A stretch of 8,544 nt of DNA from Planctomycetaceae bacterium (GTDB lineage: Bacteria; Planctomycetota; Planctomycetia; Pirellulales; UBA1268). The position numbers were made by a program, and so were the translations under genes. The DNA is taken from positions 1-8,544 of the forward strand of contig DONH01000213.1 of NCBI GenBank assembly GCA_003509235.1, given 5' to 3'. Shown here piece by piece: positions 1-5,836 of this stretch. Numbering within the stretch: the stretch's first letter is position 1; every line of letters starts with the position of its first letter. The notes under the pieces were generated by a model, which was not told where the DNA came from, did not search any database, and saw only the letters and a program-made list of their open reading frames with translations.

Positions 1-211
1 GTATCAGCAACAAGATTTTCAAGCGCATTGAGATCAACGGCTTCTCCGTTCTGTACTGAGCATGAAACAATTTGTTGAACGTCTTCTCGTGTGAGACGTC
101 TGTTTGCTTCATCCTGATCTGCAGCGCAACATTCGATCGCCATAAATAATGGCAAAGAAAGCAAGACAAAAAGAAGAATATTTTTAACAAAAAGTTTGAT
201 AATTTATTCAC
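1..211 (-). CDS. 5' end of a secreted protein of unknown function, leader apparently frame-split (partial)
   Basis: The gene runs off the left edge, so only its N-terminus is visible, and I do not recognise the family. The coding-like frame has an ATG at 143-141 and reads MAIECCAADQDEANRRLTRE, then about 27 more residues rich in Asp, Glu, Val and Gln. Upstream in that frame lies a good signal-peptide core (KNILLFVLLSLPLFMAIECCAA), but it begins at ATT (203) directly after a TAA stop, with no normal start before the hydrophobic core. A strong ribosome site, AAGGAAG (224-218), sits six bases before a GTG at 211, and that GTG is in another frame. One extra base in the T5 run at 192-196 would join the GTG start (MNKLSNF) to the signal peptide and mature protein. 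The GTG frame itself also stays open to the edge but looks less coding-like. A real frameshift, a sequencing error or an unusual start are all possible. Confidence 0.5.
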   Translation of the reverse strand, partial: MNKLSNFLLKIFFFLSCFLCHYLWRSNVALQIRMKQTDVSHEKTFNKLFHAQYRTEKPLISMRLKILLLI

Positions 212-217
212 AGAGCA

Positions 218-224
218 CTTCCTT
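218..224 (-). promoter_or_regulatory. Ribosome binding site of the left-edge gene
   Basis: On the minus strand the sequence is AAGGAAG, then six bases (TGCTCT), then GTG at 211-209. Sequence and spacing are both good, which argues that translation starts at 211 and that the mismatch with the downstream coding frame is real or a sequence error. Confidence 0.5.
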
Positions 225-278
225 TCATCTTTAAAACTATTCGTCAAAGCGATTTCTCTACAAGATAATAGTTTCTTA

Positions 279-311
279 TTTTTTCAAAAAACCTTGACAG
301 TGAGACTCACT
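279..311 (-). terminator. Possible weak terminator after the GH92 gene: two adjacent odd palindromes
   Basis: This AT-rich gap between the GH92 stop (372) and the next gene holds two 13-base odd palindromes. They are TTTTTTCAAAAAA (279-291) and AGTGAGACTCACT (299-311), with seven bases between them. Read on the minus strand, a short GC-containing inverted repeat is followed by GTCAAGG and six Ts. That recalls a Rho-independent terminator, but the stem is short and the T tract does not directly follow it. An operator for the left-edge gene is an alternative. No convincing -35/-10 pair was found between 212 and 371. Confidence 0.28.
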
Positions 312-371
312 CTCAGCAAAAAACAAAGCCCTCTTTTCTCTCTGGCCTGACACAATCTGATGGTTCTTTCA

Positions 372-2651
372 TCAAGCACACGAAGGCGGGCGCTCCTGCG
401 TCCAAACAGTTGGGGTAGCTGTCATCTTGACGCAGAGCGTTCCCCCTGAACACAAATCTATCCATTGCAAAAAAGGTCTCTGGAGAGGTTTTCCATTCAG
501 CAAAATCGACTGAACATATAGACTCTCTGGCCCAGCTCCCTCAGTTTCAATCACAAACGCCCGGTCTGGCCCAAAGATCGCCTTCACACGTTCAAAAAGT
601 GGGGAGCCAATCAAGAACACGTCTTGCCCTGCTACAGGAAAAAGCCCCAACGCACTCCAGACATACCAGGAACTCATACCACCGGAATCATCATTTCCCA
701 CGAGGCCGCCGCGAGAATCTCCATAACACTGCAACATGCCCGCACGGATAACTTCGCACGCCCTGTCGTGCCGCCCTGCATAAATATAGGCATAGGGTGA
801 TTCCATATCAGGCTCATTATTGAACCCTTCAAAACGTCCAAGCAATTCACCTTCAGCCATCTCGGCGCGGCACGGGAATACCCCCGGGGCCGGAACGGGA
901 TCGGCCGCGTAACCAAAGAAGGTATCCAACAAGCTGACAAAAGCCGTGTCACCACCGGCAATGGCAATCCGGCTTGCCATATCATGTAATAGCCGAAAGC
1001 TATAGTTATACTTTGAGCCTTCGTAATAAGTCGAGTCTTTTAACACTCCGGTGCAATCAAAAGCATTTTTCCACTGACTCGCATACTCAAGCATCTGTGC
1101 GGCTACAGCAGCATCGCCTATTTCAGTCGCAATTGCTGCTGTGCAAAAACAGCCATACGCAAGGTCGAGAGTATGAGTGAGAGGGTGAACAACACCGTCT
1201 TGAAAAAATGCTTCGCCGTACGCTCTGCCAAGATCCTTGGACATCATCGTAAGAGCTCGCTCCCAATCAATTCCAGGTAGCCGCCGATGAAAAGCGTCGG
1301 CTATGACAACATGACCAAGGGCGCTGGCTTGATGGGCGAAACGGTCATACCCCCGAGCCAGACGATACCCGATCGGAAAATTGCCCTCCATTTCCACCAC
1401 GGTAAGCATGGCATTAACAATCGCAGCTCCTTCATCTGGAAATAACGAAAGCACAAGAGGAAGTTGTGTTTTATACATATCCCAAAGCGTGGAGAAATCA
1501 AAGAAAAACGGGCCGTCCCATGGCCAAAATGGTGACTCATCATGAGCTTCACTCGGCTTTATAAGACTGTGATAAAGAGCCGTGTAGAACGTTCTCTGCT
1601 GCGCAAGCGTGCCTCCTTGAACATGAATTCGATCAAGCCTTTCTTCCCAACTCTTCTTTGCAGTACGTCTTGCAACAGAAAACTTTTGAGGGGCAGACAG
1701 CCGATTTTGATGTGCTTTTTTTCGACTCCGTAACGAAAAAGCAACGCTCAGTTCAACAACATGCCCCTCGTTAGTTGCCCCCTGAAAACACACACCAAAT
1801 GGCACGTAGGTCGACTCACGTATGTATTCATAGGATTTCTGTTTGTCGCCAGAAAGAACCTTTCCGTCCTCCCAAAGCGAAGCTGCAGCCCTGTGCGCAT
1901 CGAAACCAGAGGCCTCCACAGACATTCTGATTGGAAGGCCTTCCATGGTGACACATGCTTCCGCACCGAAGGCTTCCTGAAGACGATACTCCGCCCGCAG
2001 AGGAATTGTTCTTCCATCTTCAATTTCAATACCACCGTGAGAAAAGTCGACCGCTATCCCCGCACAACTCGATTTAGGAAACGTGTATCGATGAATCGCT
2101 CCACGCGGGGTCGCTGTAATTTCAGCACGAATACCATACGGCTTGAGAATACATGAATAGAAACCAGGGACAGCCTCTTCGTGAACAACCGAGAAGGAGA
2201 TTCCCACCATTGCAAGGCCCCCCCCCTCCTCAAGAAAAGGTGAGACTCGACAATAGTTGTAATATTTGCGAATGGCTCCAACACCGGACTGCTGGAAGTG
2301 GGTGAAGCCAGACACCTGCAATTCCTCTTTAAGCCGCGGCGGATACCCCTGAAGTGACTTGTCGTAACAACCGTAGCCAGTCGGATAGCCGCCGCTATAT
2401 GGCATGACGGAAACCATTCCGAAAGGAATGCATGCCCCGGGATGAGTATTCCCTATCTGTGGCTTCGGCCAGAACCATGACGATGCGACCCCAGAACGCT
2501 GAGGAAGATCGACTGGTTCGGTTCCAATGAAGGGGTCAACCAGTGCCACTCGATCAATAGCAACTGGTCGTCGATCTTTTAATTTATCTTCGTGATCTTC
2601 CATCGAGCGTTCCGCCGTTCGCTCCTTTTCCCCGTGAAACAGTATCGTCAT
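372..2651 (-). CDS. Family GH92 glycoside hydrolase (alpha-mannosidase type), apparently cytoplasmic
   Basis: GH92 enzymes are calcium-dependent inverting exo-alpha-mannosidases. The 759 residues fit the family's usual length and show its landmarks in order: VDPFIGT (38-44), GNTHPGACIPFGMVSVMPYS (67-86) and GFTHFQQSGVG (115-125) in the N-terminal beta-sandwich. The (alpha/alpha)6 barrel carries LWDMYKTQLPL (389-399), YYEGSKYNYS (542-551), NNEPDMESPY (611-620) and GNDDSGGMSSWYVWSALGLF (652-671). Glu544 matches the family's general acid, and the Asp654/Asp655 pair lies where the catalytic base is found, so the enzyme looks active. The NNEPDME signature replaces the commoner HGNEPSH, suggesting a separate subgroup. 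The N-terminus (MTILFHGEKERTAERS) is charged with no signal peptide; Met17 (2603) is an alternative start and also lacks one. The start overlaps the upstream glycosyltransferase stop as ATGA. A run of nine Gs encodes Glu142-Gly145. Family is firm; substrate linkage is unknown. Confidence 0.93.
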   Translation of the reverse strand: MTILFHGEKERTAERSMEDHEDKLKDRRPVAIDRVALVDPFIGTEPVDLPQRSGVASSWFWPKPQIGNTHPGACIPFGMVSVMPYSGGYPTGYGCYDKSLQGYPPRLKEELQVSGFTHFQQSGVGAIRKYYNYCRVSPFLEEGGGLAMVGISFSVVHEEAVPGFYSCILKPYGIRAEITATPRGAIHRYTFPKSSCAGIAVDFSHGGIEIEDGRTIPLRAEYRLQEAFGAEACVTMEGLPIRMSVEASGFDAHRAAASLWEDGKVLSGDKQKSYEYIRESTYVPFGVCFQGATNEGHVVELSVAFSLRSRKKAHQNRLSAPQKFSVARRTAKKSWEERLDRIHVQGGTLAQQRTFYTALYHSLIKPSEAHDESPFWPWDGPFFFDFSTLWDMYKTQLPLVLSLFPDEGAAIVNAMLTVVEMEGNFPIGYRLARGYDRFAHQASALGHVVIADAFHRRLPGIDWERALTMMSKDLGRAYGEAFFQDGVVHPLTHTLDLAYGCFCTAAIATEIGDAAVAAQMLEYASQWKNAFDCTGVLKDSTYYEGSKYNYSFRLLHDMASRIAIAGGDTAFVSLLDTFFGYAADPVPAPGVFPCRAEMAEGELLGRFEGFNNEPDMESPYAYIYAGRHDRACEVIRAGMLQCYGDSRGGLVGNDDSGGMSSWYVWSALGLFPVAGQDVFLIGSPLFERVKAIFGPDRAFVIETEGAGPESLYVQSILLNGKPLQRPFLQWIDLCSGGTLCVKMTATPTVWTQERPPSCA

Positions 2652-3970
2652 GCTGCAGTTTTCACGGCAGTCTTCGCAAGAAGATTTTTCAAGATTGTTT
2701 CTCGATCGAAACGGCAGGCGTAGTCCCGAGCCTGTTGACTCACATACGCCCGTGAATGATCCGGCATGCGTGCTACCCTATCAAGGCATGCCACAAGGCC
2801 CGCAACATCTCCTGCCTTATGGTAGAGGCAATGATCACCTGTTGCCTCCGGTATACCGCCAGTGCGCGTTGTAATCACAGGACCTATCCCACCTGACAAC
2901 ATGGCCTCGGCGACAGCAATACCAAATGTTTCTGTAAATTCGACGCGAGGTTTGCTGGGGAGAGAATATGCGTGACATCCTGACATTAATGCCAGCTTTT
3001 CGAGATCACCGATGTCATTAAAAAAGAGGATTGATGGGTCCCTGTTTGCAATGGTGTGAAAGAACTCTTCATCTGGACCTGAACCACAGACAACAAGCGG
3101 CATCCGACGATACAGATTGCTCGCACAGTATGCATGAATAAGATCATCAACACCCTTGGCTTTGGTGAGGCGACTGAGAAACAAAACATATCCATCACGA
3201 ACAAGACCTCGCTTGAATAGAATCGCAGCTTGCTCAGCCTCGCTGATTGACGGTGACAAATATGCTGAGGTGTCAATTGCTGGATAACTAATACGAACTC
3301 GCTCAGAAAGTTGCTGCGCGAAGTTTGTACCAAGAACTTCATCCACCTTTGCACCAGAGGCAACAATCAGTTCACGGGTGAAATCACTAACTGCCACTGG
3401 CTGATCGTGATCCAAGTAGTTTTGCATCACAAGTGCAGCTGCACCTGATTGCCCAGTAGCAAGCGCATTGGATACCACATTGGTAATATCGGATCCGACA
3501 GCCTCTCCAATTGTCACAGGTGCTGCGGCGATACCACTTCGACCTGAAGACTCTACTGCCTGCATCACCATCTGGCCGTGCGGGACAAGATATAGATCCA
3601 TAACGGCTGTTTTTCCAGGGAGCTGTGCAAGAAGATTAATAAGATGTCCAGAGATTGCAGCACCAAGTCGACCATCCAGCACCTTATAATCTCCAATGGG
3701 TGCCGGTCGATCTACCGTAATGCCCGACGAGTACGCTTCAATGGAGCACTCTGGTTTGAGTGGCAGCCCAGACGACGCAAGGACGTCGAGCGGATAACTC
3801 ACAACATGAACATTCCGAATACCAAGAGTGCATGCTGCTTCCGCAAGATTCCGCGTCTCTGTTGAATGACCACAGATAATTGGATCCGCCCGTGACAAAA
3901 TAATAAGATTATCAACGGGTAGACTCGATCCGAGGGCTGGTGCCCGTCGTTGTTGATCACAAAGACTCAT
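2648..3970 (-). CDS. GT4-type (GT-B fold) retaining glycosyltransferase
   Basis: This protein transfers a sugar from a nucleotide-sugar donor; donor and acceptor are not identifiable by reading. The frame is open from an ATG at 4138 (496 residues), but that start has no ribosome site and its first 56 residues look non-coding. I prefer ATG 3970 (440 residues, MSLCDQQRR), which has GAGG six bases upstream. Numbering from 4138, the N-terminal domain starts with LIILSRADPIICGHSTETRN (78-97), resembling an acceptor-side loop. The C-terminal Rossmann domain has VLFLSRLTKAKGVDDLIHAY (318-337), LVVCGSGPDEEFF (348-360) and ETFGIAVAE (403-411), which is the EX7E motif with Glu403 and Glu411. TTRTGGIPEATGD (423-435) follows. 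No signal peptide or clear membrane span appears from Met57, so the protein is probably cytosolic. Its TGA overlaps the GH92 ATG by four bases, implying translational coupling and a shared pathway. Confidence 0.87.
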   Translation of the reverse strand: MSLCDQQRRAPALGSSLPVDNLIILSRADPIICGHSTETRNLAEAACTLGIRNVHVVSYPLDVLASSGLPLKPECSIEAYSSGITVDRPAPIGDYKVLDGRLGAAISGHLINLLAQLPGKTAVMDLYLVPHGQMVMQAVESSGRSGIAAAPVTIGEAVGSDITNVVSNALATGQSGAAALVMQNYLDHDQPVAVSDFTRELIVASGAKVDEVLGTNFAQQLSERVRISYPAIDTSAYLSPSISEAEQAAILFKRGLVRDGYVLFLSRLTKAKGVDDLIHAYCASNLYRRMPLVVCGSGPDEEFFHTIANRDPSILFFNDIGDLEKLALMSGCHAYSLPSKPRVEFTETFGIAVAEAMLSGGIGPVITTRTGGIPEATGDHCLYHKAGDVAGLVACLDRVARMPDHSRAYVSQQARDYACRFDRETILKNLLAKTAVKTAA

Positions 3971-4073
3971 CGGTGGCCTCACTTTCCTGCTGAACTCCTC
4001 GGGAAGAACGAACAACAAGCAAAAGCAAATGCTGCGCCAAACAGAAGAAAGCACCGGCGACCAGTCGTCGCAT
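3957..4073 (-). CDS. Possible small membrane peptide (38 aa) overlapping the glycosyltransferase start
   Basis: A short frame from ATG 4073 to TGA 3957 encodes MRRLVAGAFFCLAQHLLLLV, then VRSSRGVQQESEATDESL. It has two Arg, one hydrophobic stretch (about residues 4-21) long enough for a membrane span or leader, and an acidic polar tail. Codon first positions are G-rich in the tail, as in real genes here, whereas the overlapping extended glycosyltransferase frame reads poorly. It ends 13 bases past the preferred glycosyltransferase start (3970), so it could couple translation of that gene. The ribosome site is weak (GAGA eight bases upstream). I do not recognise a family, and a chance frame is quite possible. 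Confidence 0.3.
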   Translation of the reverse strand: MRRLVAGAFFCLAQHLLLLVVRSSRGVQQESEATDESL

Positions 4074-4154
4074 GGGACTATTCTCGATGAAAACGCGAGG
4101 CTCTTTTTACCTAAAGGGCCTCGGCCGCACACTTTCATGCAGGGCTGAGGACGT

Positions 4155-4177
4155 GACTGCCTTGAAACAAGGCAGTC
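4155..4177 (-). other. Perfect 9-bp hairpin in the gap before the glycosyltransferase
   Basis: GACTGCCTT (4155-4163) and AAGGCAGTC (4169-4177) form a perfect 9-bp stem around a five-base loop (GAAAC on the plus strand, GTTTC on the minus). It lies 45 bases past the stop of the Arg-rich gene. No T tract follows on either strand, so it is not a standard intrinsic terminator. An mRNA 3'-end stabiliser, an attenuator for the glycosyltransferase-GH92 pair or a protein-binding site would all fit. Confidence 0.45.
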
Positions 4178-4222
4178 GTTGCAAATCCGATGGTCGAAAC
4201 CTGACTCTGATTCACAGGGATT

Positions 4223-5662
4223 TTAGCTTTGAGGCGGTTGTTTGCGGCTATCCATATTGCTGGCAATGACGATACCGATTGCCTCTACCCAACTCGGCAC
4301 ATCACGAACACCGTCGAGTCCACTTTCGGAAAGCACATCTTCATTCGCATTATCGCGATGATCTGAAGGAGCTATATCATCTTCTGTGCCAAGAGATTCT
4401 AAGCCTTGTTCGTCGTCTTCACGCCTCGACCCGACACGAGAAAAAGTTTCCCGACGGCGACCTTCGCCACCACCTCCACGCCCGGATTCCCCTCTGCGGC
4501 CACCACTACGGGCTGGTCTTCGTTGCCCACTTGAGTTGTCTGATGCAGGCCTTCGGGCTGGACGACCCTCACCACTGGCTTCTTGTGACTCTTCATCTGA
4601 CGTTCGCCGTCGACGACGACGACGGCGACGGCGAGGCTCTCCGTCTGATTCTTCATTCCCTCGCAGTTCGCGTTCATTGACTGGCTTTTCACTAGTCTGC
4701 TGATCACCCTGTAATTCGTTTGATTCTTCGCCACTCTCTTCATGAGAGCGCTGGCCATCATTTCCTATAGTTTCACCATCTCGTGTCCGCCGACCACGGC
4801 CACGGCCACGGCGACGACGCCGACGGCGTGGTGGACGATCATCAGTTCGCGACCCCTCCTGATCGTCATCTCGACTGCTACCAGAGCGAGGACCTAATTC
4901 TAATTCAGCAGTTCGTTCTTCAGAATCACTGTTCAGCCTTTGCCCAAATCCATCTTCTCTTTGATTTTGTGGAAGAACGTCCGAAGAAGTCTCAGCAGCC
5001 GAGCCTTGCCGTTCAGTCCGCTCCCCATCAAGATTCCGGCCGTAGCCAGGCAATTCTTCGTTATCATCGGCCCGAGCCTCTTCTTGGGTGCTGCGATCAT
5101 TCCGCCGACCACGGCCACGGCCTCCACGTCGCCCTCGACGGCGACGCCTTGGCTCGCCCGATTCATCGGTTGCTTGATCACGAGCTTGATCACTGCTTTC
5201 CTGGCTACGATCGTTTCGGGAAGGCGTTGACTGCCGCTCGTCATCATCCGACCGAGCAGGACGAGAAGACCGTCTTGGCCTATCGTTTGTCCGTCTGGGT
5301 GGTCTCGATGAAGGTGGGGGCGCTACACCGCCGTCATCGAGCAGTCCTGCTCCAAAACCATCATTTACTGGCAGACGTTCGGCTTGTGGGGGCTGCGGTG
5401 CCCGATCAGCCTCTTTCGATGCCCTCTCTTTGGAGGGCTTCGGCGATGCCGGCGCTGAGGATTGAATACCAAGTTGATCTGCAACGCCGGCCCAATCAGT
5501 CTGAGATGTTTCGGCGGCAGGAGTTTCGTTTACTGGTTTCTCAGCCTTGGCTGGCTTGGAAGGTTTTGCGGGACGACGTTGTGGTTGTTGAGGTGGTTCC
5601 CCTCCGGGAGCCGCACCGAGCGTATCTGCAAGATTCGCCCAGGGGTCATTATTTTCTGTCAT
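4223..5662 (-). CDS. Arg/Gly-rich disordered protein with three polyarginine blocks, probable nucleic-acid binder
   Basis: The 479 residues are almost entirely low-complexity Arg, Ser, Glu, Asp, Gly and Pro, with no predicted fold, signal peptide or membrane span. Three basic blocks stand out: residues 171-190 (RRRRRGRRGGRGRGRR core), 277-294 (seven Arg, then GRGRGRR) and 344-353 (ten Arg in a row). Acidic, Ser-rich linkers separate them. The N-terminus holds a duplicated motif, DPWANLADTLG (6-16) and TDWAGVADQLG (55-65). Two DGFG motifs (101-104, 237-240) and two EKPVNE motifs (41-46, 325-330) also repeat. The C-terminus has an ordered-looking tail, VPSWVEAIGIVIASNM (455-470), a pattern I associate with planctomycete proteins. 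RG/polyarginine tracts are known in RNA-binding and condensate-forming proteins; RNA or DNA binding here is inference. The start at 5662 has a modest GAGA ribosome site. Both intergenic flanks contain inverted repeats, so it may be a single transcription unit. Confidence 0.75.
   Translation of the reverse strand: MTENNDPWANLADTLGAAPGGEPPQQPQRRPAKPSKPAKAEKPVNETPAAETSQTDWAGVADQLGIQSSAPASPKPSKERASKEADRAPQPPQAERLPVNDGFGAGLLDDGGVAPPPSSRPPRRTNDRPRRSSRPARSDDDERQSTPSRNDRSQESSDQARDQATDESGEPRRRRRGRRGGRGRGRRNDRSTQEEARADDNEELPGYGRNLDGERTERQGSAAETSSDVLPQNQREDGFGQRLNSDSEERTAELELGPRSGSSRDDDQEGSRTDDRPPRRRRRRRGRGRGRRTRDGETIGNDGQRSHEESGEESNELQGDQQTSEKPVNERELRGNEESDGEPRRRRRRRRRRTSDEESQEASGEGRPARRPASDNSSGQRRPARSGGRRGESGRGGGGEGRRRETFSRVGSRREDDEQGLESLGTEDDIAPSDHRDNANEDVLSESGLDGVRDVPSWVEAIGIVIASNMDSRKQPPQS
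4786..4807. repeat. Copy 1 of a 22-base direct repeat inside the Arg-rich gene
   Basis: The same 22 bases, beginning TCCGCCGACCACGGCC on the plus strand, occur here and at 5101-5122. They encode the GRGRGRR core of the second Arg block. Identity at synonymous positions suggests recent duplication or recombination between blocks rather than selection on protein sequence alone. Confidence 0.7.
5101..5122. repeat. Copy 2 of a 22-base direct repeat inside the Arg-rich gene
   Basis: This is an exact match to 4786-4807, 315 bases away and in the same reading frame, encoding the GRGRGRR core of the first Arg block. Recombination between the copies would remove 315 bases (105 codons) in frame, including one Arg block. 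Confidence 0.7.
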
Positions 5663-5711
5663 GTTTCTCTGTGTTTTGCTAGCGTCGGGACCGAGGTGGC
5701 CCTTCGTACAA

Positions 5712-5751
5712 AGCAGTGATCACAAACCACGCTGGCGTGATCAGAACTGCT
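5712..5751 (-). other. Long bulged inverted repeat between barrel gene and Arg-rich gene (terminator or leader structure)
   Basis: AGCAGTGATCAC (5712-5723) pairs with GTGATC (5737-5742) and ACTGCT (5746-5751), giving 12 base pairs with a three-base bulge (5743-5745). The 13-base loop contains CACGC/GCGTG, which could form a competing inner hairpin. It lies 86 bases past the barrel gene's stop and 49 bases before the Arg-rich gene's start. On the minus strand the stem is followed by TTGTACG, not a full T tract. It may be a weak terminator for the barrel gene or a 5' leader structure of the Arg-rich gene. Confidence 0.4.
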
Positions 5752-5794
5752 GTCTTTCAGCATAAAAGGTACCGAAAAACAGCTGCTTTGAGAA

Positions 5795-5806
5795 ACCGAC
5801 GTCGGT
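5795..5806. other. 12-base perfect palindrome, possible operator
   Basis: ACCGACGTCGGT reads the same on both strands. It lies 31 bases past the barrel gene's stop, upstream of the Arg-rich gene. A dyad with no loop is more typical of a dimeric-regulator site than of an RNA hairpin. No regulator is identified, and one such palindrome could arise by chance. Confidence 0.25.
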
Positions 5807-5836
5807 GTACTGCTGAGATTCCGTGAAAACAGGAGT

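Noticed and set aside
204..212. TTATTCACA, a match to the DnaA-box pattern
   Set aside because: It is a single 9-mer overlapping a start codon in an AT-rich stretch. No cluster, dnaA or dnaN gene supports an origin.
294..328. TTGACA on the plus strand as a -35 element
   Set aside because: No -10-like hexamer lies 16-18 bases downstream, and there is no plus-strand gene to serve.
1748..2156. Open frames of 95 and 131 codons overlapping the GH92 gene
   Set aside because: They lie wholly inside a gene with continuous family motifs on the minus strand, and neither has a recognisable domain or ribosome site.
4610..4640. CGACGACG-type trinucleotide repeats suspected as a microsatellite or CRISPR-like array
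   Set aside because: They are imperfect codon repeats for the ten-Arg block. There are no unique spacers of constant length and no cas genes.
4279..4703. Overlapping plus-strand open frames, one with a polyarginine run
   Set aside because: These are also mirrors of the low-complexity Arg-rich gene. CGA/CGT/CGG repeats read as Arg, Asp or Val in other frames, with no ribosome site or family signature.
4783..5682. A 299-codon open frame on the plus strand rich in His, Asp and Leu
   Set aside because: It is antisense to the Arg-rich gene. CGN/GGN repeats rarely create stops on the opposite strand, and the HGHGDD-type sequence is just the mirror of the RG blocks.
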